Notes: generated by a model not told the origin, from the letters alone. Positions 1 to 9,626 are shown, counted from the first letter of the stretch. The stretch: DNA of 64,000 nucleotides from DAIOEK01 sp963828285 (GCA_963828285.1 CAWHEB010000008.1:1-64000); one strand, 5' to 3'. Made by a program: numbers and translations.

Positions 1-116
1 ACAGCCCTCGTGTGGGATGGATGGAACGGGCAGATTGAATTCGGGGTGAGGTCGCGGAGAATCCCAACTTTCACTATAATTCAGGTACAACCTTAACCTC
101 ACAAAATGGGCATCCC

Positions 117-1049
<933 letters not shown>

Positions 1050-1053
<4 letters not shown>

Positions 1054-2204
1054 TGCGATTTTGGACCGTCTTTAAAAAATGTGCCGTCGAGCAGAAACGC
1101 GACCTGTGGGTCCTGCTGCTCAGCCTGGTCTTCGCGCCGCTCTTCGTCTTCATCTACTGGCTGATCACCAGCTCGGGGGGATCGACCACCTACGGACTGC
1201 TGGTCATCGATCTGGACCGCGGAACAGGCAATCTGCACGCCGGGCAGGAACTGGTGAGCGAGCTGCGGGCATTCGCCTATGAGAACGGCGCGCCTTTCTT
1301 GAAGGTGATCGAAGCAGCAGACCGGTCCACAGCGGAGAGCCGTCTGCGCAACCGGGATGCGGCCGCGATGTTGATCATCCCCGCGGATTTCTCGGAAGTG
1401 TTGGATGCTGCCAGGCTTAACAGGCAGGTCACCCCCACCCAATTGGAATTCGTGGGCGACCTGACCTATCCCACTTACACCATTGCGGCGGTTTCGGCCA
1501 TGACTGTGGCGGATCAGTATGTCACATCCCTGAGCGGGGAGGTCCGCCCGGTGGGTTTACTGGAGACACCGTTGGGGGCATCCGCTGCCAGGAGCGAATT
1601 CGAGAACTATGTCCCCGGTCTGCTGATCTTCGCCATCGTCATTACCATCTTCCAGGCAGCCATGCTGGTGGCACGCGAGAGCGAGGGCAATAAACTGATC
1701 CGCTTACGGTTGGCGGGGGTGAGCTCGTTTGAGTTTTTGGGAGGGGTCAGCGCCTGGCTGGTGCTGGTCTCACTGGTCAGCATCGGGTTGACCTTTTTGA
1801 CGGCGGTGGTGTGCGGATTCAAGAGCCAGGGGCAGATCTGGCTGGCGTTGTTGATCGCGGTCATCACCAGCCTGTCCATCATCGGCGTCGGCATGGTGGT
1901 GGCGGCTTTTGCCAAAACCGTCTCGCAGGCGTTCGTCATCGCCAATTTTCCGCTGGGTTTCCTGATGTTCCTGACCGGAACGGCCTTCCCATTACCGCGC
2001 ACCAATCTGTTCACAGTCTGGGGTCACGGTGTGGCGATCTATGACATTCTGCCGCCGACCCACGCGGTGATCGCCCTGAATAAGATCTTCACCCTGGGGG
2101 TGGGATTCTCCGAGATCGGATATGAACTGGTGATGTTGACCATCCTCTCGGTGATCTATTTCGGAGCGGGTGTGATCCTCTTCCAGCGGATGAACATGAA
2201 ATAG
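1050..2204 (+). CDS. ABC-2 type transporter permease
   Basis: This is the membrane subunit partnering the upstream ATPase; their coding regions overlap by four bases. The 384-residue protein has the ABC-2 plan: one N-terminal membrane segment (about residues 18-40), a large extracytoplasmic loop (about 45-185), then about five hydrophobic segments ending near the C-terminus (ILSVIYFGAGVILF). The long loop resembles the YhgE/DrrB/CcmB-like exporters for lipids, drugs or antibiotics. No substrate can be assigned. A clear terminator follows, so the two genes form a closed operon. Confidence 0.88.
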
Positions 2205-2528
2205 CGTCGGGTGGATGGCGGCTCGATCCAAACTCGACACCGAATTTTCCGCTGGAAATATCCGCAAAACAACTATTTCAAGGGATAGGGGTTATCTAGT
2301 CATTGAATCGATTCCGGTTCAGTCATATTCATGAACCGGTTTTTGTATAAAAATAACCCTGATAAATGATTGATAATTCTGTGCTGGATATGCTACTATG
2401 ATGAAACATTTATTTGGGGATCAAGCTATTCTGATCTGGTTACGACAATAGTACTAATCACTGCCATATTCATCGTAGGTATCGATCAAGTCATCAAACA
2501 AACCGTGTGATTCCAATCATCAGGTGAA
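2205..2528. other. Intergenic region, no convincing gene
   Basis: This stretch of 324 bases separates the ABC operon from the GGDEF gene. It contains the terminator described at 2314-2344. An open stretch ending at about 2510 would encode a short hydrophobic peptide (TTIVLITAIFIVGIDQ) but has no start codon with a ribosome site, so I do not call it a gene. Confidence 0.5.
2314..2344 (+). terminator. Rho-independent terminator after the ABC exporter operon
   Basis: An 8-bp stem (CCGGTTCA at 2314-2321 pairing with TGAACCGG at 2332-2339) with a 10-nt loop is followed by a run of T. It lies 110 bases after the permease stop on the same strand. Confidence 0.75.
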
Positions 2529-3397
2529 ATGAATTTTATAGCGGGGTTGGATAGGATTGACAAGAAATATTGGATCGTGATTGGTTTCTCACTGATCTGT
2601 ATCACTTGGGATTCTGGATTACATAAGCGGAACGACGCTGATATTTTCCTCCTTCTATATCATCCCCATTGCACTCATCACCTGGCAATTATCCAAATCT
2701 CTGGGTTTTTTTGCAGCGATATTAAGCATTACGATCTGGTTGGTCGCAAATGTGGTCAATCGCGGCTCTACACAAACTGCTCCGGTTTACATCCTCAATA
2801 TGATCATCGAATTGGGTTCAATGATCATGGTTGTCCTTTTATTATCTTCGATACGCAGTTTATTGGATCATCAAAAAAGATTAGCGCAAACTGATTCTTT
2901 GACAGGAGCAATGAATTCAGTGGCGTTCCTGGATGCCATCCGGCATGAAATTATCAGATCCAATCGTTACCGGCATCCATTTTCAGTGGTTTATTTTGAC
3001 ATCGATGATTTCAAGAAGATCAACGATCAGTTCGGACACACCACCGGGGATGAAGTCCTTCGTTCTGTGGTCTCCAAAACCAGGAAACATTTACGGCAAA
3101 CGGATATCGTCGGCAGACTTGGCGGAGATGAATTTGGAATTCTATTGCCTGAAAGTAACAGCGAAGCCGCGGAATCTGTAGTGACGAAGATCAGGCAGGA
3201 GATCTCAGATTCCGGGTCACCTGAGCAATTGGCAGATCACATTTAGTATCGGTGTATTGACTTGTGTCGACTGCCTGGAATCCGCCGATCAATCTGATGA
3301 AATAATACGGATAGCAGATAGATTGATGTATTCTGTAAAACAGAATGGGAAGAATGCGATCCAGACATCCGTTATGGTGGGGATGCAATTCGAATAA
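2529..3397 (+). CDS. Membrane GGDEF protein (diguanylate cyclase), interrupted by two one-base frameshifts
   Basis: Joining three frames gives a complete diguanylate cyclase, which makes c-di-GMP from two GTP. The first part (MNFIAGLDRIDKKYW) starts at ATG 2529 behind AGGTGA. After an extra base near 2605 the reading continues through a hydrophobic sensor region (GILDYISG, FYIIPIALITW) with several membrane segments. The GGDEF domain follows (TDSLTGAMN, DIDDFKKIND, GRLGGDEFG). A second extra base near 3231 hides the end of the domain; removing it restores QITFSIGV and a stop at 3395-3397. The active-site GGDEF is intact. An RQTD motif five residues before it matches the inhibitory product-binding I-site. 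The sensor region resembles the short membrane module found in many GGDEF proteins; its signal is unknown. Confidence 0.82.
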
Positions 3398-3849
3398 ATC
3401 CGCAAGCAGACTGATCTACAGGTACACTGTCACAAGTGACAGGTTGTAACCTGATTCCAAAGTGGTTATAATCCTATTTAGAACACTTATTCTATTTGTT
3501 AACCGGGACCTGCTTGTCTCTGGGTCCTTGCCAACTGAATAGTCCACCCTTTATTGACCAGGTTGAAAGGGTTTTCATTTGAAACAAATAACAAATGATT
3601 GCTATTTTTTCGGCTCGTGCAATTTTATGGAGCCATTTTGCAAAGTTATCCGCGCACCCCGATGGACGAAAACTGTAAGGATATTGTAAGGATTTTTTCT
3701 AAAAAAACTTTGCATAATAGTATTGAGAGATAAAAAAAGTGGAGAAGAATCTGGCCTGAACTATGCAACGAAATTCCACAAGAATACCTCCAAGATCCAC
3801 CTTCGACCAGGTCAGAAACCAGCGGGGGAATTGAGAAAGGCAGAATAAG
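3398..3849. other. AT-rich intergenic region with one strong promoter candidate
   Basis: This gap of about 450 bases holds the palindrome and promoter described at 3427-3472 and otherwise no supported gene. The distance from the promoter to the next start codon is about 370 bases, so a long leader or an unseen small RNA is possible. I see no clear RNA fold in it. Confidence 0.5.
3427..3472 (+). promoter_or_regulatory. Promoter candidate with an abutting palindromic operator-like site
   Basis: A -35-like TTGTAA (3444-3449) and a perfect -10 TATAAT (3467-3472) are separated by 17 bases. Immediately upstream is a perfect palindrome, CTGTCAC-AA-GTGACAG (3427-3442), placed where a repressor or activator dimer would contact RNA polymerase. 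The next gene on this strand is the small Cys-rich ORF. Confidence 0.5.
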
Positions 3850-4080
3850 ATGAATGATTTGAGAGTAGAATCCAGAGCATGCGGCGAATGTAGGAACTTC
3901 AATGAACTTGGACCCGGCTGCCCGATCTGCACCAAGCTGTTGATCGGCGTCCACCCGGGCATGCAGGTCCCTTACCGGAAATCGATCGGCTCCTGCTTCG
4001 AGGCCATCGAGCAGACCGTCGACCTGAGGATGGATGTGACTGCGGACGTGACCCGCAGAAAAGTGGCAGTCCCCGCGTAA
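3850..4080 (+). CDS. Small Cys-rich protein of unknown function
   Basis: I do not recognise this 76-residue protein. It has two CxxC pairs at C11/C14 (CGEC) and C24/C27 (CPIC) and a fifth Cys at 49, the pattern of a small zinc- or metal-binding knuckle. Third codon positions are G/C-rich as in neighbouring genes. A good terminator follows 50 bases after the stop, and a promoter candidate lies upstream on the same strand. Together these support a real transcribed gene, against the long open frame on the opposite strand, which shows no family signature. No signal peptide or membrane segment is visible. Confidence 0.5.
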   Translation: MNDLRVESRACGECRNFNELGPGCPICTKLLIGVHPGMQVPYRKSIGSCFEAIEQTVDLRMDVTADVTRRKVAVPA

Positions 4081-4128
4081 TTTGGGAAATTCAGCGAGAT
4101 ATCGCTGAAGCCAGCCGAACAATTTCAG

Positions 4129-4173
4129 AGACCGTTCAAGATCCCGCGATGGGGTTGGTTGACGGTCTTTTTT
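4129..4173 (+). terminator. Rho-independent terminator after the small Cys-rich gene
   Basis: AGACCGT (4129-4135) pairs with ACGGTCT (4162-4168), followed by six T. It sits 48 bases after the stop at 4080. Confidence 0.6.
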
Positions 4174-4177
4174 AATC

Positions 4178-4207
4178 CCCCCAAATGCTCCAAAGGACAT
4201 TTGGGGG
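4178..4207. repeat. Perfect inverted repeat (hairpin)
   Basis: CCCCCAAATG (4178-4187) and CATTTGGGGG (4198-4207) form a 10-bp stem with a 10-nt loop just after the terminator. There is no T-run, so its role is unclear. Confidence 0.5.
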
Positions 4208-4233
4208 AACCGACAATACGGGGGGGCAAAGAA

Positions 4234-4261
4234 AAAGGATGGACTTTTGTGTCCATCCTTT
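4234..4261 (-). terminator. Terminator hairpin downstream of the tRNA-Val locus
   Basis: An 11-bp perfect stem (AAAGGATGGAC at 4234-4244 with GTCCATCCTTT at 4251-4261) is flanked by A on the left, which gives a T-tract on the minus strand. It lies downstream of tRNA-Val and of the tRNA-like fragment in the direction of tRNA transcription. Confidence 0.65.
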
Positions 4262-4275
4262 GGTTAAAAGAAATT

Positions 4276-4335
4276 GTGGGCGGTATAGGGCTCGAACCTA
4301 CACCTTATCATCCCTCGATGGGACACGGATGTCAA
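4276..4335 (-). pseudogene. Chimeric tRNA-Val fragment
   Basis: Bases 4276-4301 repeat exactly the 3' end of the complete tRNA-Val gene (its copy is 4366-4391). Bases 4324-4335 repeat its anticodon-loop and 3' anticodon-stem sequence. The stretch between is 22 bases instead of 5, so the variable arm would be long (with a TCCC/GGGA mini-stem). The 5' half of the tRNA is absent: no matching acceptor, D-arm or 5' anticodon stem. It is therefore a remnant or partial duplication, not a working tRNA. Confidence 0.65.
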
Positions 4336-4366
4336 TTTTTCGATCTTGGGGGATTTAAACCAAAAG

Positions 4367-4440
4367 TGGGCGGTATAGGGCTCGAACCTACGACCTCACG
4401 GATGTCAACCGTGTGCTCTAACCAACTGAGCTAACCGCCC
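4367..4440 (-). tRNA. tRNA-Val (anticodon GAC)
   Basis: This is a full cloverleaf on the minus strand. The acceptor GGGCGGT pairs with ACCGCCC, the D-arm is standard (AGCTCAGTTGGTTAGAGC), the anticodon stem CACGG/CCGTG encloses the loop TTGACAT with anticodon GAC, and the T-arm is TTCGAGC. The discriminator is A. The 3' CCA is not encoded, unlike the tRNA-Trp at the other end of the window. The anticodon reads GUC and GUU valine codons. Confidence 0.95.
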
Positions 4441-4558
4441 AACGAAGCGAAGGGTATTATACATAATCTGAAGCAAACTGACAAGGTAACAGTTTTCCTC
4501 CCTGCCTGCCAGGCTCTTTTCTGGGTTATAATTCACTTTTGGAGTTATTTACCCCAAT

Positions 4559-5476
4559 ATGAAGGCTTCGCGCAGACGAAAACCCGTTGAAGATCTATCC
4601 ACCGCTGATTTGAGGCGGATGTTGATGGAAAAACAACGCGGCGACCATCTGGAACGGATCGAGAAGTTCAAGCGTTCCGGACGCATCATCCAGGTGGAAC
4701 GTGATCCGCAGCCGGCGACCATCCAGGCCATGCACAGCGAATTCGTTGAAACACAGCCTGAAACCGAAGCAGGGCGCAGCAAACGCCGTCCGCGCAATAA
4801 ATGGTTCGACCGGACTCTGCTGTTGATCGAAACCGCAGCCGTATTGGGACTGATCCTTATCATGGTAAACGCATTCTCCAGCCTGCGGATACTCAATACT
4901 GAAGTCGCCTCGGCGCTGAAACAGCCCACGCTGACACCCACCGCGCTCATCTCGGCAGTCATTCTGCCGTCAGGGCATACCCCGCCCAACGCAGCGGGTG
5001 GAGCGCAACCGAATGAAGCCGAGATCCCCGAGCATCTGCGTCCGGTGGTGCAAAGCCTGGCGAACATCCCCATCCCCACCGCCAGCCCTGAGCAGGCCAG
5101 CCGCATCCAGATCGGCGCGATCAACGTGGATGCCCCGGTGGTACAGGGAACAGGATGGGAGCAGTTGAAAAAAGGGGTCGGGCAGTTCATTACCAGCAGC
5201 GACCCGGGGAAACCTGGCAATCTGATCCTCTCCGCTCATAATGATGTCTTCGGAGAGATCTTCCGCGACCTGGATAAGCTAAAAACCGGCGACTCGATCG
5301 TCGTTTTTACGAACACAAAGCAGTATACTTATACCGTCACCGGGACTGAGATTGTCAAACCGACCCAAACCGAAGTGATGGCAGCAACAAAAGATGCAAC
5401 ATTAACGCTGATATCCTGTTACCCGTATATGGTGGATAACCAGCGCATTGTGGTGAAAGCAGCTCTAAATCAATAA
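4559..5476 (+). CDS. Sortase (class D/E-like)
   Basis: This is a membrane-anchored cysteine transpeptidase that joins surface proteins to the cell wall or to each other. The 305-residue protein has a basic cytoplasmic N-terminus, a membrane segment at about 82-102 and an extracellular catalytic domain. The catalytic triad is visible: His227 (SAHNDVFG), Cys287 (TLISCYPY) and Arg296 (NQRIVV). The long N-terminal tail and the L-I-S-C-Y core fit class D or E sortases. No protein with a clear LPxTG-type signal is encoded nearby, so the substrate must lie elsewhere. A small membrane protein follows 17 bases downstream. Confidence 0.88.
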   Translation: MKASRRRKPVEDLSTADLRRMLMEKQRGDHLERIEKFKRSGRIIQVERDPQPATIQAMHSEFVETQPETEAGRSKRRPRNKWFDRTLLLIETAAVLGLILIMVNAFSSLRILNTEVASALKQPTLTPTALISAVILPSGHTPPNAAGGAQPNEAEIPEHLRPVVQSLANIPIPTASPEQASRIQIGAINVDAPVVQGTGWEQLKKGVGQFITSSDPGKPGNLILSAHNDVFGEIFRDLDKLKTGDSIVVFTNTKQYTYTVTGTEIVKPTQTEVMAATKDATLTLISCYPYMVDNQRIVVKAALNQ

Positions 5477-5493
5477 GTGTCAAGGAGAGATGT

Positions 5494-5706
5494 ATGGCAA
5501 AGAAACAAAGAAGATCGGTATCGACAGCAGTAGAAACACCCCGCGGTGAAGGAGCCGTTCAAGCTGCTCCCCGCCGTTTTAGCGGTACAGCAACCACCGA
5601 ATTCAATCCGGATTATTCTGCGACCAAAAAAGGTCTCAAACGGATCGCAATTCTGGCAGTTATCTTCATTTCGATCCTGGTGATCCTCTCATTCTTCTTA
5701 AGATAA
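5494..5706 (+). CDS. Small single-pass membrane protein after the sortase
   Basis: This 70-residue protein starts with a good ribosome site (AAGGAG, seven bases before the ATG) 17 bases after the sortase stop. It has a basic, disordered N-terminal half (KKQRRS...PRRF) and a single C-terminal hydrophobic segment (IAILAVIFISILVILSFFL), so it is a tail-anchored membrane protein. I recognise no family. Co-transcription suggests a link to the sortase or to membrane anchoring. Confidence 0.7.
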   Translation: MAKKQRRSVSTAVETPRGEGAVQAAPRRFSGTATTEFNPDYSATKKGLKRIAILAVIFISILVILSFFLR

Positions 5707-5771
5707 TATTCAAAAACCTCTTATCCAAACGGTAAGAGGAATTTTCATCTATTACAACAAAGGAGATTGGA

Positions 5772-6842
5772 ATGTCACGAATGTTTGTTCCCGGTCCTGT
5801 AGATGTAGCAGAGGAAGTGCTGGCTGCACAGACCAGCCCCATGATCCCCCATCGCAGCAAGGATTTTGAAGCGATTTTCCGCAGTTGCGATGAGAAATTG
5901 CGTCAGATTTTCTTCACTGAACGCCCCGTATACATCTCCACATCATCCGGTTCCGGGCTCCAGGAAGCCGGCATCCGCAACTTTGTCAACGAAACTGTAC
6001 TCAATGTCGTCAACGGCGCTTTTGCCAAACGCTGGTACGATGTAGCTGTCGCCAATGGGAAGACCGCCGACAAGGTGGAAATCCCCTGGGGCGAGGTGAT
6101 CAAACCAGACCAGTTGGCCGAAGCTCTGAAAGCCAAACATTACGAAGCAGTCACCATTGTCCACAATGAGACCTCCACCGGCGCGGAAAATCCGGTCAAG
6201 GATTTGGCCAAGGTAGCACACGAAGTCAGCCCGGATACACTCGTCCTCGTGGATGCAGTCTCCAGCCTGGCTGGGGCAAAGATCGAGATGGACAGTTGGG
6301 GGTTGGACTTCCTGCTGACCTCGTCCCAAAAATGCTTCGCATTGCCCCCGGGTCTTGCATTTGGCTGCGCTTCCGAGCGCGCGATGAAGAAAGCCGAGAC
6401 AGTGAAGTTCCGCGGATGGTATTTTGATCTGCTGCTGCTCGAAAAGCACCGCGCTAAAGATTCCACACCAATGACGCCGGCAATGTCCCTGATCTGGGCG
6501 TTGAACAAGCAGTTGGACCGCATGCTGGCAGAAGGCATGGAGAACAGGTTTGCCCGCCACGCCTCCATGGCCAAGCGCACCCAGGATTGGGCTGCAACAC
6601 AGGGCATGGAACCACTGGCTCCGGTCGGATACCGTTCCAAGACTGTGTCGACCATCAACAACACCCGCAACATGGATATCGCCGCGTTGAATGAATTCCT
6701 CAAGCCTAACGGCATGCGCATCGCCAATGGTTATGGCGATCTGAAGGGTAAGACCTTCCGCATTGCTCACATGGGCGAGATCAACATGGCTGATGTGGAA
6801 AAACTGATCGGTTTGATGGATCAATATCTGAAGACCATATAG
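5772..6842 (+). CDS. Class V aminotransferase (alanine/serine-glyoxylate type)
   Basis: This is a PLP-dependent fold-type I aminotransferase of 356 residues. The PLP-binding lysine is K187 in the motif TSSQKCFALPPG, and the cofactor aspartate lies in VDAVSSLAG. The order of motifs matches the alanine-glyoxylate/serine-pyruvate aminotransferase group, which also includes the SerC-like enzymes that use phosphoserine in some Chloroflexi and archaea. The exact substrate is uncertain. The ribosome site (AAAGGAGA) supports the ATG at 5772, and a strong terminator follows, so it is a single-gene unit. Confidence 0.88.
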   Translation: MSRMFVPGPVDVAEEVLAAQTSPMIPHRSKDFEAIFRSCDEKLRQIFFTERPVYISTSSGSGLQEAGIRNFVNETVLNVVNGAFAKRWYDVAVANGKTADKVEIPWGEVIKPDQLAEALKAKHYEAVTIVHNETSTGAENPVKDLAKVAHEVSPDTLVLVDAVSSLAGAKIEMDSWGLDFLLTSSQKCFALPPGLAFGCASERAMKKAETVKFRGWYFDLLLLEKHRAKDSTPMTPAMSLIWALNKQLDRMLAEGMENRFARHASMAKRTQDWAATQGMEPLAPVGYRSKTVSTINNTRNMDIAALNEFLKPNGMRIANGYGDLKGKTFRIAHMGEINMADVEKLIGLMDQYLKTI

Positions 6843-6864
6843 ATTATTCTTTTTGTAATTGAAG

Positions 6865-6911
6865 GGTTTGTCCGGTGGGAGAAGGTATTCCCTGCCGGAC
6901 AAACCTTTTTT
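6865..6911 (+). terminator. Rho-independent terminator
   Basis: An 11-bp GC-rich stem (GGTTTGTCCGG, 6865-6875, with CCGGACAAACC, 6895-6905) is followed by six T, 22 bases after the aminotransferase stop. Confidence 0.88.
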
Positions 6912-6975
6912 GTTGGATACGATGGTTTTTGTTGGAGAACAATGATCTCTCATTTTATGATATTTTAGTTTATGT

Positions 6976-7095
6976 CCACCCCAACCCCTCCCGTGGATAA
7001 GGATTGATCTGAAATTTTCAGAACTTGCGGGAGGGGCTTTATCAGATAGGGATGCAAGGGCTTGCAGCCCTTCCATCCCTATCAACCCGGTTTCT
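6976..7095 (+). repeat. Double-hairpin intergenic repeat, copy 1
   Basis: First of four copies. Hairpin 1 pairs CCCCTCCCG with CGGGAGGGG across a variable loop. Hairpin 2 is a long stem from GATAGGGATG to CATCCCTATC with a 3-nt loop, and has one C-C mismatch in this copy. The conserved tail reads AACCC then TTTCT. It lies just upstream of the GT87 gene. Confidence 0.85.
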
Positions 7096-7159
7096 GGCAG
7101 ATCAGTCTGATCAGGTAAGATTCCTTAGTTTCTTTTGCCAGACAACTTATAATAAAACC

Positions 7160-8356
7160 ATGCCGGAAGTGAAGAAAAGTTCAGCCTTTAAGATCATCGC
7201 CATTGTACTGATGGTGTTGATCAGCGTGGGGATCGGATCTGTCATCAGCCGTTCGCAGAACCGGATGGCAGACAGCGATTTCTTCACCTTCTGGCTGGGA
7301 GCCCGTCTGCAGGGACAGGGCGCGGATGTGTACGATCCTGTGGTTTGGGAAACCGGGCACGCCAATTACGGATCGACCTGGCTGGAGAATCCGCGTTATG
7401 TGTATCCGTTGCCGCTGGCTGTTCTGACCCAGCCCATCGGCTGGATTCCGCTACAGACCTCCGCGGCGATTTGGATCGCTCTGTCGATCCTGTCCCTGAT
7501 CGGCACGCTTTTCTTGATCATCAGGCAGACAGGCATCCGGTTATCCACGTTCAGCGGATTATTACTGGTTATTGGGATCATCACCTTCCGGCCAATGGTC
7601 GAAGGTGTCCGCAATGGGCAAATCATCCTGTTCTTCCTATTCGCGCAGACGCTTGCAGTATGGTTACTGGAACAGAAAAGGGATGTCGCGGCGGGAACGC
7701 TCTTGGCTTTATTGATCTTGAAACCCACCCTGGGGATTCCCATCTGCGGACTGCTGGTCATTTGGATGCTGCGCAACCGACGATGGTACGCTTTTGAAAG
7801 CTTTTTGCTGACCTGTATCATCTTATGGCTGATCGGCCAGCTGGCTCATCCGGGATGGATGAACATCTTCCTGGCACAGGGAATGGAAAAAGGATTGAGC
7901 GTGCTGGGATACTCCCCGACATTGTGGGGACTAGCCAACCTGGCGTGTAGTTTCCAGTCCGCATGTTTTACCACAGTGTCGATCATCGCCATCGGATCCG
8001 CCATCATTATCGCGTGTGTTGCTGGTTGGTGGATGGCGCAAAAGACAAACCTGATATCGTATGCTTCGTTTGCGGTCATCGCAGCCTTATTGGTCACTCC
8101 CTATCTGTGGGCATACGACCAATCCCTGTTGCTGCTGCCGATCCTGTATCTGACGATGTATTTGATGGATGGAAAGAAAAATCCGTTGTTCGGGATCTTT
8201 CCGCTGATATTCTCACTCTTCTCAGCCGTGCTGGTTTCTGCGGCAATCCAACTCAAACATGATATTTTCTCAGTATTCCTCACTTTAGCCGCAGGGTTAT
8301 TTTGGTGGATACTGATGAACAGGACAATATGGATCAGGAAAACACCTATCAATTGA
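7160..8356 (+). CDS. GT87-family (DUF2029) integral membrane glycosyltransferase
   Basis: This is a polytopic membrane protein of the GT-C superfamily, group GT87, whose known members use polyprenyl-phosphate mannose to extend glycolipids or glycans outside the membrane. The 398-residue protein has a first membrane segment at about 9-27, then the acidic loop motif MADSDFFTFWLGARL with its catalytic-type Asp, and about nine further segments. I chose ATG 7160 rather than an upstream in-frame start at 7025 because the added residues would come from the intergenic repeat. A TATAAT box at 7148-7153 ends only six bases before this ATG, so the transcript may be leaderless. Its end overlaps the next gene. 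Confidence 0.8.
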   Translation: MPEVKKSSAFKIIAIVLMVLISVGIGSVISRSQNRMADSDFFTFWLGARLQGQGADVYDPVVWETGHANYGSTWLENPRYVYPLPLAVLTQPIGWIPLQTSAAIWIALSILSLIGTLFLIIRQTGIRLSTFSGLLLVIGIITFRPMVEGVRNGQIILFFLFAQTLAVWLLEQKRDVAAGTLLALLILKPTLGIPICGLLVIWMLRNRRWYAFESFLLTCIILWLIGQLAHPGWMNIFLAQGMEKGLSVLGYSPTLWGLANLACSFQSACFTTVSIIAIGSAIIIACVAGWWMAQKTNLISYASFAVIAALLVTPYLWAYDQSLLLLPILYLTMYLMDGKKNPLFGIFPLIFSLFSAVLVSAAIQLKHDIFSVFLTLAAGLFWWILMNRTIWIRKTPIN

Positions 8357-9577
8357 CCGTCGACCGCATGGCGGCAACCGGCGAAGGCATTGGCAGACTT
8401 CCGGATGGACGAACAGTATTCATCCCATTTACATTGCCGGGGGAAGTGGTCACCTGCCACCTGACGCAGCAGAAGAAGAACTTCGCCCGCGCCGAGATGA
8501 TCGAATTGATCGAAGCATCCCCCAAACGGATATCCCCGCGGTGTAAGCATTTCGGGGTGTGCGGCGGATGCCAGTTGCAGCATCTGAGTTATGCGGATCA
8601 GTTGGATGTGAAGAAAAACACCCTGCTGGATCTGCTGACTCGGATCGGCAAACAATCCGAGGTGCCTAGAAATCACCGTGATCCCATCCCCTGATCCATG
8701 GCATTACCGTAACCATATCCAATTTCATTTAACCGATGACGGACGGCTGGGATACCAGATGGCACAATCCAACCGGGTGGTGGCGATCGAGGAGTGCTGG
8801 CTGCCGGATCAGGCTTTGGATGATGCCTGGAAACAGCTCAGCTTTGAAGCCGGACTGGATATCGAGCGGATCTCTCTGCGCAGTTCGGATGAAGGAGAGA
8901 TCAGCATCATGATCGCCGGCGGTATCACAGACCTGCCGGATATCGAACTGGATGCGCCATACAATTTGATCCACCAATCGCCGGCCGGGGAACTGGTTAT
9001 CGCCGGCAGCCCGATTTCGACGATCACCATCCACGACCGGGTCTTCCAGGTTTCGGCAGGATCATTCTTCCAGATCAATCCGCAGATTACGGCAGAACTG
9101 GTTCGGTGTGTGTTAAACGAAATAACGGATAAAAAGTACAAGCAAATTCTGGATCTATACTGCGGAGTTGGACTCTTCAGCTTTTTTGCCGCGCCGTGCG
9201 CTGAACACCTGATCGGAATCGAAAGTTCCTCATCCGCTTGTGCGGATTTCGCTGCCAACCTGGATGAATTCGATCATGTGGATCTGTATGAGGGTAAAAC
9301 CGAGGAAATTCTGCCATCGCTTGAAATAAACTCTGATCTGGTTATCGTCGATCCGCCGCGGGCTGGATTGGAAAAGGTGGTTGTCGAGAAAATTCTTGCG
9401 ACGGAACCGGAGAAGGTCATCTATATCAGTTGTGATCCATCCACTTTTGCCCGGGACAGCCAGATATTGACCGGGAACGATTACAAACTCTCCAGCGTCA
9501 CATTACTGGATATGTTTCCACAGACTTACCATTTCGAAACCATGGGAGTCTTTGTTCTGGGCAGCATATCCGCATAG
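8329..9577 (+). CDS. RlmD/RumA-type 23S rRNA (uracil-C5) methyltransferase, interrupted by a one-base frameshift
   Basis: This is an S-adenosylmethionine-dependent m5U methyltransferase of the RumA/TrmA family. The first frame holds the TRAM RNA-binding domain (VDRMAATGEGIGRL) and the iron-sulfur cysteines (CKHFGVCGGCQLQHL). Near 8667 one extra base shifts the reading; deleting it gives VPEITVIPSPDPWHYRNHIQF without a gap. The second frame carries the SAM motif LDLYCGVGLFSF, the VDPPRAGL motif and the catalytic Cys in YISCDPSTFARD. All catalytic parts are intact, so the break is probably a sequence error. ATG 8329 lies inside the end of the GT87 gene, giving a 28-base overlap. The exact uridine (U1939, U747 or U54 of tRNA) cannot be told from the sequence. 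Confidence 0.85.
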
Positions 9578-9626
9578 TGGCGTACTTGTTGCATCGAATA
9601 GATGCTGCAAAACACTGGAGGCTGGC

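Noticed and set aside
2395..2515. Small hydrophobic peptide upstream of the GGDEF gene
   Set aside because: The frame reads as a membrane segment but has no start codon or ribosome site, and no family is recognised.
3646..4200. 184-residue open frame on the minus strand
   Set aside because: It overlaps the small Cys-rich gene and a terminator, has no ribosome site or family motif, and its C-terminal half comes from A/T-rich intergenic DNA.
4276..4391. Integration (att) site at tRNA-Val
   Set aside because: The 26-base repeat of the tRNA 3' end is typical of att sites, but only about 90 bases lie between the copies, no integrase or phage gene is present, and a second shared block inside the tRNA points to a tRNA duplication remnant instead.
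4210..4434. Short plus-strand open frame covering the tRNA-Val region
   Set aside because: Its protein repeats GGIGLEPT because it reads the antisense of tRNA-like sequence; this is a known artefact and not a gene.
5943..7085. 380-residue open frame opposite the aminotransferase
   Set aside because: It is antisense to a gene with intact catalytic motifs and runs through a terminator and a repeat copy.
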